A program made the translations under genes and the position numbers. Shown piece by piece: positions 27,059-34,939 of a DNA stretch of 64,000 nucleotides (the stretch's first letter is position 1; each line of letters begins with the position of its first letter). The notes beneath the pieces are model-generated. The model worked only from the letters and a program-made list of their open reading frames with translations, was not told where the DNA came from and did not search any database. The stretch is from Capnocytophaga sputigena (lineage in GTDB: Bacteria; Bacteroidota; Bacteroidia; Flavobacteriales; Flavobacteriaceae). The stretch is taken from the NCBI RefSeq assembly GCF_900446695.1, contig NZ_UAVP01000003.1:186001-250000 (forward strand). Reading direction: 5' to 3'.

Positions 27059-27688
27059 ATGAAAAAAGCTGAAAAAGTAAAATTTATCATCGATACACTC
27101 GAAAGTATCTATCCAGAAATTACTATACCTCTACAACACAAAGATCCTTATACACTACTGATAGCTGTACTCCTATCGGCTCAAACTACCGATGCTCGTG
27201 TGAACCAAATCACACCTATTCTATTTAGTAAAGCTGACAATCCTTATGATATGGTACTGCTTTCGGTAGACGAAATACACGAAATTATCAAACCATTAGG
27301 GCTTGCCCCTATGAAATCTAAAGGTATTCACGGACTTTCACAAATACTCATTGATAAGTACAATGGCGAAGTCCCTCAAACCTTTGAAGCCTTGGAATCT
27401 CTTCCCTCTGTAGGACATAAAACTGCTAGTGTTGTACTTGCTCAAGCTTTTGGCATCCCTACTTTTCCCGTAGACACTCACATACACCGCCTAATGCACC
27501 GCTGGAAACTCTCCGATGGTAGTTCGGTTATACAAACTGAAAAAGATGCTAAACGCCTCTTTCCTAAAGAGAAATGGAACAAGTTACACGTACAAATCAT
27601 CTTGTACGGACGTGAGTATAGCCCTGCACGAGCTTGGGATATAGAAAAGGATATCATAACCAAAACCATCATACAATCAAAAAAATGA
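27059..27688 (+). CDS. nth: Endonuclease III without iron-sulfur cysteines
   Basis: Nth is a base-excision glycosylase/AP-lyase acting on oxidised pyrimidines. The 209-residue protein has the helix-hairpin-helix LPSVGHKTASVV with catalytic Lys near 120, and the catalytic Asp in VDTHIHR near 138. The C-terminal four-cysteine Fe-S loop of the E. coli enzyme is replaced by REYSPARAWDIEKDI with no cysteines, so no cluster can form. I believe this is common in the flavobacterial lineage. It follows batA by 5 bases and overlaps the bioA start (ATGA), so it is likely cotranscribed with both. Confidence 0.94.
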   Translation: MKKAEKVKFIIDTLESIYPEITIPLQHKDPYTLLIAVLLSAQTTDARVNQITPILFSKADNPYDMVLLSVDEIHEIIKPLGLAPMKSKGIHGLSQILIDKYNGEVPQTFEALESLPSVGHKTASVVLAQAFGIPTFPVDTHIHRLMHRWKLSDGSSVIQTEKDAKRLFPKEKWNKLHVQIILYGREYSPARAWDIEKDIITKTIIQSKK

Positions 27689-28962
27689 ATTTACAACAGC
27701 GAGACGAAAAACATTTGTGGCACCCGTATACCCAACATCAAACGGCTGCCAAACCCCTCGGAATTGTGAAAGGAAAAGATGCCCTCCTTTGGGATGAAAA
27801 CGGCAAAGAATACATTGATGCTATTGCCAGTTGGTGGGTAAATCCTTATGGACATAGCAACGAGCGATTAGCTCAAGCTGCCTACAAACAGCTCACTCAA
27901 TTGGAGCACGTACTTTTTGGAGGCTTCACTCATCAGCCTGCTGTAGAACTTGCTGAAAAACTTATCTGTATTTTGCCTAAAAACCAGCAAAAGGTATTCT
28001 TTTCTGACAATGGTTCTACTGCCGTTGAAATAGGCATTAAAATGGCATTACAGTATTTCTTCAACAAAGGTGAAAAACGCTTTACTGTAATTGCTTTTGA
28101 AGATGCTTTTCACGGCGATACCTTTGCCGCTATGGCTGCCTCGGGTATTTCTTTTTTCACCGAAGCCTTTAAAGAACACTTACTCAAAGTAGTTCGTATC
28201 CCTTTACCTAAAAAAGGAAGTGATGAAGCGGCTAAAAAACTCAAAGAGGTAATTGCTGAACATCACCCTGCTGCCTTTATTTTTGAAGCCTTAGTACAAG
28301 GTGCTTCTGGAATGCAAATCTATGAGCCTGAGGCTTTAGATGAACTTATTCACATCGCTCAAGAAAATGGCGTAATTACCATCGCTGATGAGGTAATGAC
28401 AGGATTCGGTCGTACTGGGCGCACTTTTGCTTCAAATTATCTCACCCATAAACCCGATATTATGTGCTTATCAAAAGCACTTACGGGAGGAACAATCCCA
28501 TTGGCAGTAACAACAGCTACGCAAGAGATATTTGATGGTTTTTACAGTGAGGACGTAAATAAGGCTCTCTTCCACGGACATACCTTTACAGCCAACCCTA
28601 CAGGATGTGCCATTGCCTTAGAAGCTATTCGCATTTTAGAAAGTGATGAAATGCAAGCTAATTTACAGCGCATTGCACGCCGCCATCAGGAATTTTTAGC
28701 ACGTATTGCCAAATATCCATCGGTGGAAAATGCACGTACTTTAGGCGTTATTTTAGCTTTCGATCTCAAAACTACTCAAAACACCGATTACTACGGGTCG
28801 TTTAGAGATAAATTGTACAATTTCTTTATCTCTGAAGGCGTGATATTGCGTCCAGTGGGCAACATTATCTACATTTTACCTCCTTACATCATCACCGATA
28901 AGCAATTAGACCGAGTGTATAATGTTTTAGAGCAAGCAATACAAAAATTCTCTAATCAATAG
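27685..28962 (+). CDS. bioA: Adenosylmethionine-8-amino-7-oxononanoate aminotransferase
   Basis: BioA transfers an amino group from SAM to 8-amino-7-oxononanoate in biotin synthesis, using PLP. From the ATG at 27685 the protein has 425 residues and begins MNLQQRDEKHLWHPYTQH, the BioA N-terminus. DEVMTGFGRTGRTFA (about 235) and the PLP lysine in LSKALTGG (about 264) are present. The frame extends 51 bases upstream into nth, but that start would not fit the family. It overlaps the nth stop (ATGA). Other bio genes are not in the window. Confidence 0.95.
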   Translation: MNLQQRDEKHLWHPYTQHQTAAKPLGIVKGKDALLWDENGKEYIDAIASWWVNPYGHSNERLAQAAYKQLTQLEHVLFGGFTHQPAVELAEKLICILPKNQQKVFFSDNGSTAVEIGIKMALQYFFNKGEKRFTVIAFEDAFHGDTFAAMAASGISFFTEAFKEHLLKVVRIPLPKKGSDEAAKKLKEVIAEHHPAAFIFEALVQGASGMQIYEPEALDELIHIAQENGVITIADEVMTGFGRTGRTFASNYLTHKPDIMCLSKALTGGTIPLAVTTATQEIFDGFYSEDVNKALFHGHTFTANPTGCAIALEAIRILESDEMQANLQRIARRHQEFLARIAKYPSVENARTLGVILAFDLKTTQNTDYYGSFRDKLYNFFISEGVILRPVGNIIYILPPYIITDKQLDRVYNVLEQAIQKFSNQ

Positions 28963-28968
28963 ATGCAC

Positions 28969-29018
28969 ACTTTGCCAAAGGAATTATTATTTAATATAAG
29001 AAACTCCTTTGGCAAAGT
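28969..29018. terminator. Palindromic hairpin after bioA (CTTTGCCAAAG family)
   Basis: A 14-base perfect stem pairs ACTTTGCCAAAGGA (28969-28982) with TCCTTTGGCAAAGT (29005-29018) around a 22-base AT-rich loop, followed by CTTTTTG. It probably terminates bioA. The same 12-base arm is reused at 53178-53209. Confidence 0.65.
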
Positions 29019-29032
29019 CTTTTTGTGTATCA

Positions 29033-29064
29033 TTTGTTTAAGTGAAAAAAAAAGAGTATTTTTG
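29033..29064 (+). promoter_or_regulatory. Promoter of the L,D-transpeptidase gene
   Basis: TTTG (29033-29036), 20 bases, then TATTTTTG (29057-29064), both consensus, 30 bases before the ATG at 29095. It decides the start choice for this gene. Confidence 0.65.
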
Positions 29065-29094
29065 CCGCCTAATTGTAACATTTTTTTTCATTCA

Positions 29095-30786
29095 ATGAAA
29101 ATTAAATTCTATTTTTTAATAGCTACTCTTGCTATACTCCAAAGCTGTAAGAAAAATCCTGCTTCACACCCTGATTCATCACTGAGAGAAAATGGTGAAG
29201 AAATTTATACTGAAGCTCTTACTATAGCAGTAGATACTACAGCTGCTACCTTTGAAAATCTTCCTATCTTGGATACTCACTACAAAAAGGGTATCCAATC
29301 TGAAACTTATACCTATTATATACAAAATGGAGGCAAAACACGTTGGCTCTACAAAGATATTCCTTCACGCTTGTTTAAAGAGTATCTTTCTGTTCTAGAC
29401 AGCGTTGCTAACGATGGCTTAGTACCTGAAACTTATAGACGTACTGCTCTAAAAAAAGCAGTAGATAGTAGCTATGCTCACCAGTTATCCGATGATTACA
29501 AAGCTTCCTTAGACAAGGAAATCACTGCCTCATTCTTATTGTTTACCAAACATCTCACCAGCGGTAGATTTACGAGAATTGCTTATGGTAAACACACTTG
29601 GCGCAAACCTAAATATGATGCTCAGAAAAATATCAACCTATTACTACATATAGGTGATAAAACTTCTTTAGCAGGCATTATTACTCCTCTATTTCCTCAT
29701 AACAAGCAATATGAGCAAATGAAAGCACTCTACAAGCAGCTCAAACAACAAGTAGTTGATACTTTTATTACTGTTGATTTTCCTGCAAAGGATTTTGTAT
29801 ATGGCTACACTGCTCCCATAGTGGTACAATTGCGCAACAGCCTTAAACAAAAAGGATTTGAAGCAGCCCCTGAAATTGAGGCTCAAATGGTAGATAGTAC
29901 TCTTATCAGAACAGTACAGCGTTTCCAAAAAAGCAACGGACTCACAGCTGATGGTTTATTGGGAAAACAAACCCTTTATTTCCTAAATATGAACAAAACT
30001 CGCGAACGTGATTTGTTACAACTCAATATGGAACGTATGCGTGTGTTCAACAACGATTTAGGTGAACACTATGCTTTGGTGAATATCCCCGATTTTAAGC
30101 TATCACTCTTTCACAAGGACTCGTTGCAATTCCAAACACGTGTAGTTGTAGGTAGAACAGAAACCTCTACCCCTATTTTTACTGATACCATTCGCTACGT
30201 AGAGTTCCGTCCTACGTGGTCGGTACCACAAAGTATTATCAAAAAGGAGATGTTACCACAAATCATATCACAAGCCGACCCTGAAAAATACCAAAAGAGA
30301 GGCTATACTATGTATGAAAAGGGTAAAAAAGTAGATCCTACAACCATTGATTGGACAGACCCTTCTGTTCACAAACGCGGTTTTCACTTTGTAGAAGCTC
30401 CATCAGCTAATAACTCCTTGGGATTAGTAAAATTCATACTCACTAATGATATGAGTATTTACCTGCACGACACTCCCTCTAAATATTTCTTTCAGCGTGA
30501 TGATCGCGCCTTAAGTCACGGTTGTGTGCGTGTGCAAAACCCTAATGAATTAGCTTATCATCTATTAAAAAATGAAGCTACTGAAACACCTTGGACTTTA
30601 GAAAAAGTAAATGAAGCAATGAATGGAAAGCGCTCTCAATATCGCATTGCTTTAAAAACGAAGTACAAAATAAATATTCTTTACTACACCGCTTTTATAG
30701 ATGAAAACGGCGAATTGACTTTGAAAAACGATATCTATGATCTCGATAACGAACAACTAAAAGAAATAAAGCGATTTGAAAGTTAA
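29095..30786 (+). CDS. L,D-transpeptidase lipoprotein (YcbB/LdtD-like)
   Basis: L,D-transpeptidases form 3-3 crosslinks in peptidoglycan or attach proteins to it. From the ATG at 29095 the protein has 563 residues with a lipobox (LAILQSC, Cys about 16). A peptidoglycan-binding helical domain (VQRFQKSNGLTADGLLGKQTL, about 270-290) precedes the YkuD catalytic domain with SHGCVRVQNP (Cys near 475). The architecture resembles E. coli YcbB. The frame is open back to the bioA stop, but the promoter and lipoprotein signal place the start here. Its last codons and stop sit inside a hairpin shared with dapA. Confidence 0.92.
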   Translation: MKIKFYFLIATLAILQSCKKNPASHPDSSLRENGEEIYTEALTIAVDTTAATFENLPILDTHYKKGIQSETYTYYIQNGGKTRWLYKDIPSRLFKEYLSVLDSVANDGLVPETYRRTALKKAVDSSYAHQLSDDYKASLDKEITASFLLFTKHLTSGRFTRIAYGKHTWRKPKYDAQKNINLLLHIGDKTSLAGIITPLFPHNKQYEQMKALYKQLKQQVVDTFITVDFPAKDFVYGYTAPIVVQLRNSLKQKGFEAAPEIEAQMVDSTLIRTVQRFQKSNGLTADGLLGKQTLYFLNMNKTRERDLLQLNMERMRVFNNDLGEHYALVNIPDFKLSLFHKDSLQFQTRVVVGRTETSTPIFTDTIRYVEFRPTWSVPQSIIKKEMLPQIISQADPEKYQKRGYTMYEKGKKVDPTTIDWTDPSVHKRGFHFVEAPSANNSLGLVKFILTNDMSIYLHDTPSKYFFQRDDRALSHGCVRVQNPNELAYHLLKNEATETPWTLEKVNEAMNGKRSQYRIALKTKYKINILYYTAFIDENGELTLKNDIYDLDNEQLKEIKRFES

Positions 30787-30801
30787 TCTTTCAAATCGCT
30801 T
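30769..30801. terminator. Hairpin built from overlapping stops of two convergent genes
   Basis: AAGCGATTTGAAAG (30769-30782) and CTTTCAAATCGCTT (30788-30801) are perfectly complementary with a TTAAT loop. Both stop codons lie within or beside the loop, and the coding ends form the stem arms. Confidence 0.8.
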
Positions 30802-31655
30802 ATTGCTTTTTTCAATTCTTCTGATGCCTCTACTAAAGGCAAACGCACATAAGGTTCGCACAAACCTTTAACGGCTAACATAGCTTTAATACCTATTGGA
30901 TTTCCTTCTTTAAAAGCTAATGCTGTTCTAGGGAGCAATTTATATTGAAGTTTATTAGCTTCAACTGTTTTTCCTTGTCGTCCTAAACGCACCATTTCTG
31001 AAAATTCTTTAGGATAAGCAATTCCTATCACCGAAATAGCTCCACTACCTCCCATATATACTGCTGGCAAAGTAGTAGCATCATCACCAGAGAGCAAGAT
31101 GAAATCCTTAGGCATATCTTTGATGATATTCATATCAAGTAACAAATTCCCCGAAGCTTCTTTAATCGCTACAATATTCTGGAAATCATTTGCTAAGCGC
31201 ACAACAGTTTCAGCTGTCATTGATACTCCTGTACGTCCTGGTACATTGTATAAGATAATAGGGAGTGTACTTTCTTTAGCAATAGCAGCAAAGTGTGCAT
31301 ACAAGCCGTTTTGCGAAGGTTTGTTGTAATAAGGCGTTACCGATAAAATTGCTACAAAAGGTGATAAATCGGTTTGTTTGATTTCATCAATCACATTTTG
31401 GGTATTGTTCCCGCCTATACCTAAAACCAAAGGTAAACGCCCTTTATTAGCTTTGATAATCGTTTCGCGTACAATGCGTTTTTCATCTTTAGTAAGTGTT
31501 GGGGCTTCACTGGTAGTACCTAACACTACAATAAATTCAACTCCCCCTTCGGTTACATAGTCCACAATGCGGGTAAGAGCTTCGGTATCCACCTGATTGT
31601 CTTTTGTGAAAGGTGTAATGAGAGCTACACCTGTTCCTATTAGTTGGTTTGTCAT
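30783..31655 (-). CDS. dapA: 4-Hydroxy-tetrahydrodipicolinate synthase
   Basis: DapA condenses pyruvate with aspartate semialdehyde in lysine and diaminopimelate synthesis. The 290-residue protein has the GTTSEAPTL motif (about 45-53), catalytic Tyr in ILYNVPGRTG (about 133) and the Schiff-base Lys in AIKEASG (about 162). The length is normal. It ends in the shared hairpin with the convergent L,D-transpeptidase gene, so two cell-wall-related genes meet tail to tail. dapB is found about 10 kb away. Confidence 0.96.
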   Translation of the reverse strand: MTNQLIGTGVALITPFTKDNQVDTEALTRIVDYVTEGGVEFIVVLGTTSEAPTLTKDEKRIVRETIIKANKGRLPLVLGIGGNNTQNVIDEIKQTDLSPFVAILSVTPYYNKPSQNGLYAHFAAIAKESTLPIILYNVPGRTGVSMTAETVVRLANDFQNIVAIKEASGNLLLDMNIIKDMPKDFILLSGDDATTLPAVYMGGSGAISVIGIAYPKEFSEMVRLGRQGKTVEANKLQYKLLPRTALAFKEGNPIGIKAMLAVKGLCEPYVRLPLVEASEELKKAISDLKD

Positions 31656-31661
31656 AACTTT

Positions 31662-32180
31662 TTATTTATGAATAATGGTTCCTAATACTTTTTTTACTTC
31701 TTCAGTAAAAATCTTTTCTTCAGTCAGCTTACAAGCAATAGTAATATCGTTGTATTGCATATCAATTCCTTGAAAGCCTATTCTCAGTTTAGCTCTAATA
31801 GATGAGGAAAGTAAGAGTAAGGGTAATTTAGGCTCATTAAAGTAATTGATGAGCAAATCGTATTCTTGTTCTGCTAAACGATCAGCGTGATAATTTCTTA
31901 TATTTCCTTGCCAATTAATTTCTTTATCTACTAAAAAAGGTACTCCATTAGTATGAGTCTCTTCTGAACTGCGTTTATATCCTAAAACAATATAGTTTTC
32001 AGGACGTATGGAATAGTGTTTCATTAGTTCTAACAATGGATTTACTTCGTTCACTGCATCCATATCCACAATACAGCCTACTTTCACTAAGTCGCTGTCT
32101 AACCTTTTGTTATATTTTTCTAAGGCTTTAAAATTCTTGCGAATTTTATTTTTTAGATAAAAATTTTTTATAATGTCCAA
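31662..32180 (-). CDS. DUF6913-like hypothetical protein (TTG start)
   Basis: A 172-residue cytoplasmic protein with a basic N-terminal helix (IIKNFYLKNKIRKNFKAL) and an alpha/beta body (VGCIVDMDAVNEV, YIVLGYKR, YDLLINYFNEPKLPLLLLSSSIRAKLRIGF). It resembles small conserved flavobacterial proteins of the DUF6913 type located next to dapA; function is unknown. No ATG is available. The TTG at 32180 is chosen because the longer TTG start at 32210 lies inside the minus-strand -7 box (32215-32208). It ends 6 bases before dapA, so they are likely cotranscribed. Confidence 0.7.
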   Translation of the reverse strand: MDIIKNFYLKNKIRKNFKALEKYNKRLDSDLVKVGCIVDMDAVNEVNPLLELMKHYSIRPENYIVLGYKRSSEETHTNGVPFLVDKEINWQGNIRNYHADRLAEQEYDLLINYFNEPKLPLLLLSSSIRAKLRIGFQGIDMQYNDITIACKLTEEKIFTEEVKKVLGTIIHK

Positions 32181-32189
32181 AATATATTG

Positions 32190-32197
32190 TAATTTTG
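32190..32197 (+). promoter_or_regulatory. -7 box for the 5'-nucleotidase genes
   Basis: TAATTTTG, consensus, lies 48 bases upstream of the ATG at 32245. It faces the minus-strand box at 32215-32208, with start points predicted at nearly the same base. Confidence 0.5.
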
Positions 32198-32207
32198 CGT
32201 GTGATTG

Positions 32208-32215
32208 CAAAGGTA
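32208..32215 (-). promoter_or_regulatory. -7 box for the DUF6913-like gene and dapA
   Basis: The minus strand reads TACCTTTG followed by CAA. It lies 27 bases before the TTG start at 32180 and only 10 bases from the plus-strand -7 box. Confidence 0.5.
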
Positions 32216-32244
32216 AAAATAATTTTTAAATTAAAAACATATTT

Positions 32245-33030
32245 ATGAGAAAGTTTGACATAATGAAGCATTATTTTTTTGTATTATTTGTAACATTTGT
32301 TTTTTTAGCTTCTTGTACCCCTGCTAAATACACTGTTACAAAAGAACGTGGCAAAAATATTCCTGTTACTGAATCTATATCTCAAAAAACTGATATAGAT
32401 AACTTTATAAGCCCGTATAGAGAGCGTATCAAAGCAGAAATGTCTACTGTTTTAGCTGAAAATGCTCGCGATTTAGTAAAGGATAGAAAAACCACCTTGC
32501 TCAACACAGGAATTAGCAATTTTATGGCTGATGCTACCTTTGAAATGGTATCCGAGGCATACAAAAAGCGCACAGGTAAGGAGGTTGATTTTGTGATGCT
32601 CAACTGGGGAGGTATCCGCTCCGATTTGCCTAAAGGCACTATCACAATGGAATCAGCATTCAACCTGATGCCTTTTGAAAATGAGGTAATTGTACTCACT
32701 ATGCCAGGAACTAAAGTAAAAGAACTCGCCGATTACCTCATACAACACCGTCTCCCCCACCCTCTTTCTAAACAAGTGTCGTTACAAATCACTAAGGATG
32801 GTAAAATCACGCACTTCACCATTAACGGACAACCTTTTGACCCTAACAAAACTTATGTAGTTGTCACTTCTGATTACCTATACAATGGAGGCGATGAAAT
32901 GTACTTTTTTAAAGGCGCTTTAGACGCTGATAAAATAGGTTATAAACTCCGCAACGTACTTATCGATTACTTCAAAAAAATAGATGTTTTAAACGCTACT
33001 GAAGACCATCGTTTTGAATATAAACCTTAA
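32245..33030 (+). CDS. 5'-Nucleotidase C-terminal domain lipoprotein
   Basis: A 261-residue lipoprotein (lipobox FLASC) that contains only the C-terminal substrate-binding domain of UshA-type 5'-nucleotidases. Visible are the NWGGIRSDLPKGTITMESAF core (about 133-150), then MPFENEVIVLTMPG and the aromatic-stacking YLYNGGDEMYFF segment. The catalytic metallophosphatase domain is encoded separately in the next gene, 6 bases downstream. The two proteins probably act together in the periplasm. An alternative start at 32263 gives a cleaner signal peptide. Confidence 0.88.
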   Translation: MRKFDIMKHYFFVLFVTFVFLASCTPAKYTVTKERGKNIPVTESISQKTDIDNFISPYRERIKAEMSTVLAENARDLVKDRKTTLLNTGISNFMADATFEMVSEAYKKRTGKEVDFVMLNWGGIRSDLPKGTITMESAFNLMPFENEVIVLTMPGTKVKELADYLIQHRLPHPLSKQVSLQITKDGKITHFTINGQPFDPNKTYVVVTSDYLYNGGDEMYFFKGALDADKIGYKLRNVLIDYFKKIDVLNATEDHRFEYKP

Positions 33031-33036
33031 TATATT

Positions 33037-33951
33037 ATGGAAAGAAGAACTTTTTTAAAACACATAGGCGCTTCCTCTCTATTGGTAGGAATGGGAGGAT
33101 TGGGTTCCTTATCAATGAAACCCGCTAATACCAAGCAAATTACTATCTTGCACACTAACGATGTGCACAGCCATATTGACCCACTACCTACTACCGACCC
33201 CTTTAGTCCTAACAAAGGAGGTGTAGCACGCAGGGCTGCCCTCATAGACCAAATACGCGAAGAAAACCCTCATACTCTCCTGTTTGATGCGGGAGATATT
33301 TTTCAAGGCACTCCTTATTTCAACTTCTACGGAGGGGAATTAGAGTTCAAACTGATGTCAATGCTCAAATACGACGCGGCAACTCTTGGCAATCACGATT
33401 TTGACAATGCTCTCGAAGGTCTTTATGCGCAATTACCTCACGCTAAATTCGATTTTATCATCTCTAATTATGATTTTAGCAATACCATTTTAAATGGACA
33501 TACGCTCCCTTATAAAATTTACCATCTAAATGGTATCAAAATAGGTGTTTTTGGTATAGGAGTAGAGTTAGAAGGCTTAGTTAATAAACAAATGTACGGC
33601 GAAACTGTATATCTCAACCCTATAGAAGTTGCGCAAGATATGGAACGCAAATTGCATAATGAAGAACATTGCGACCTCATTATCTGCCTTTCACACATAG
33701 GCTATGAATACAAAGATAATCCTAACAAGGTATGCGACCTAAAAGTGGCAGCACAAACATCATATATCGATTTGATTATTGGCGGACATACACACACTTT
33801 CTTGCCAAAACCTACTTTGGTAACCAATCGCCGTGAAAAAACAACTTTAGTAAACCAAGTAGGATGCTATGGTATCAATTTAGGGCGTATTGACTTCTTT
33901 TTTGAAGATGAAAAGCTGGTGAAAAATAAATCTGTTAGCATTGAAGTTTAA
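33037..33951 (+). CDS. 5'-Nucleotidase metallophosphatase domain (Tat signal)
   Basis: A 304-residue calcineurin-like metallophosphatase. The N-terminus MERRTFLKH is a twin-arginine (Tat) motif followed by a hydrophobic stretch, so export in folded form is likely. Metal ligands are visible in HTNDVHSH (about 39-46), DAGD (about 84), GNHDFDN (about 115) and GGHTHT (about 243). It lacks the C-terminal nucleotide-binding domain, which is the preceding gene. The pair is a split UshA with the halves in reversed order. Confidence 0.92.
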   Translation: MERRTFLKHIGASSLLVGMGGLGSLSMKPANTKQITILHTNDVHSHIDPLPTTDPFSPNKGGVARRAALIDQIREENPHTLLFDAGDIFQGTPYFNFYGGELEFKLMSMLKYDAATLGNHDFDNALEGLYAQLPHAKFDFIISNYDFSNTILNGHTLPYKIYHLNGIKIGVFGIGVELEGLVNKQMYGETVYLNPIEVAQDMERKLHNEEHCDLIICLSHIGYEYKDNPNKVCDLKVAAQTSYIDLIIGGHTHTFLPKPTLVTNRREKTTLVNQVGCYGINLGRIDFFFEDEKLVKNKSVSIEV

Positions 33952-33989
33952 TAAGTTAAAAAATATTTAGCAAAAAAGTTAGGCTTTTT

Positions 33990-34020
33990 TTTGCATATTC
34001 AAAAAACTTATGTACCTTTG
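33990..34020 (+). promoter_or_regulatory. tRNA-Leu promoter
   Basis: TTTG (33990-33993), 19 bases, then TACCTTTG (34013-34020), consensus, 19 bases before the tRNA. Confidence 0.65.
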
Positions 34021-34039
34021 CACCCGATTTAAAAAGCAA

Positions 34040-34119
34040 GCCTGAGTGGCGGAATTGGTAGACGCGCACGACTCAAACTCGTGTTCTTCGGAGTGAGGGT
34101 TCGATTCCCTCCTCAGGTA
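34040..34119 (+). tRNA. tRNA-Leu (anticodon CAA)
   Basis: The acceptor stem GCCTGAG pairs with CTCAGGT, with a terminal G-T wobble. The D-loop (TGGCGGAATTGGTAGACGC), the anticodon stem CACGA/TCGTG with loop CTCAAAC (anticodon CAA, reading UUG), a short variable arm and the T-arm GAGGG-TTCGATT-CCCTC are all seen. The discriminator is A. CCA is not encoded, as is common in this phylum. It is an independent unit with its own promoter and terminator. Confidence 0.95.
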
Positions 34120-34130
34120 CAACAAAAAAA

Positions 34131-34157
34131 GCTATCCTAATAGGATAGCTTTTTTTA
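34131..34157 (+). terminator. tRNA-Leu terminator
   Basis: GCTATCCTA (34131-34139) and TAGGATAGC (34141-34149) are perfectly complementary, preceded by seven A and followed by a run of eight T including the stem edge. A strong intrinsic terminator. Confidence 0.85.
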
Positions 34158-34178
34158 TAACGATTAACTTTCAATACA

Positions 34179-34937
34179 ATGAATATCCATTTTATAGTAG
34201 CCCCCAGCACTCACTTGCGCCCCTTGATGATGGCTCTAAATGAACGGCACCACATCACTACCTTACCAGAAGAATTGTCTTCTGAAATTCATTATGTAAT
34301 TGCTGATCCTCACCTATCACCTACTCACCCCGATTTGTTATTGGCTCAAAACTTAGGGCTTTCACCTATATCACCTAATGCTTTTCTATATGAATATTTC
34401 AAAAATAAAACCCGTGTAGTACTCAGTGGTGATAAGGGTAAGAAAGAGTGTTTGGCACGTGTGCTACACACTATGGATTTTTATAACCAACCTTTGAGTT
34501 ATTGTTTAGAAACTCCTATTAATGGCAAACAAGTACATTTTGTAGATACCGAATTTGTTCTTTTTGAAGGAGGAGACAACAGTGCCGCGCTACATCCTAC
34601 CATTGCCCTCATCAGTGATATCAATAATGAAAAAGTAGAAGAATATCACAACTTTATAGAATCGATTACTAAAGGAGGTATCCTTATTTACAACGAAGAA
34701 GATGAAGCTCTCAAAACACTTGTAGAAAACAACGAGAGAGCGATACGTAAAATGGAATACCGCACCCCTCTATTTGAAACGCACAATGGCGAAACTTTTC
34801 TTATTACTCTCGAAGGAGAATTGCCCTTAGGCGATGCTTCGGCTACCCAAATAAGCTACATTGAGGCTGCTAAATGGGTATGCCAAAATATGGGCATTGA
34901 TGAAGCTGATTTCTACGAAGCTATGGTGAGTTTCTAA
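34179..34937 (+). CDS. Degenerate, truncated Mur-ligase-like (Mpl/MurC-type) protein
   Basis: A 252-residue protein that can be followed along flavobacterial Mpl/MurC-type ligases (usually about 450 residues): NIHFI N-terminus, FLYEYFKNKTRVV, ITKGGILIYNEED, YRTP, and a C-terminal AAKWVCQNMGIDEADFYEA. Every catalytic element is altered. The P-loop position reads SGDKGKKE (residues 83-90) instead of a GxHGKTT motif. The acidic metal site reads EGGDNSA. The whole C-terminal ligase domain is missing. The reading frame is clean and codon use is normal, suggesting a maintained pseudoenzyme rather than fresh decay. It is convergent with rsmE. Confidence 0.7.
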   Translation: MNIHFIVAPSTHLRPLMMALNERHHITTLPEELSSEIHYVIADPHLSPTHPDLLLAQNLGLSPISPNAFLYEYFKNKTRVVLSGDKGKKECLARVLHTMDFYNQPLSYCLETPINGKQVHFVDTEFVLFEGGDNSAALHPTIALISDINNEKVEEYHNFIESITKGGILIYNEEDEALKTLVENNERAIRKMEYRTPLFETHNGETFLITLEGELPLGDASATQISYIEAAKWVCQNMGIDEADFYEAMVSF

Positions 34938-34939
34938 TC

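Noticed and set aside
28963-29094. Upstream extension of the L,D-transpeptidase
   Set aside because: It spans a terminator hairpin and the promoter; the lipoprotein signal starts at 29095.
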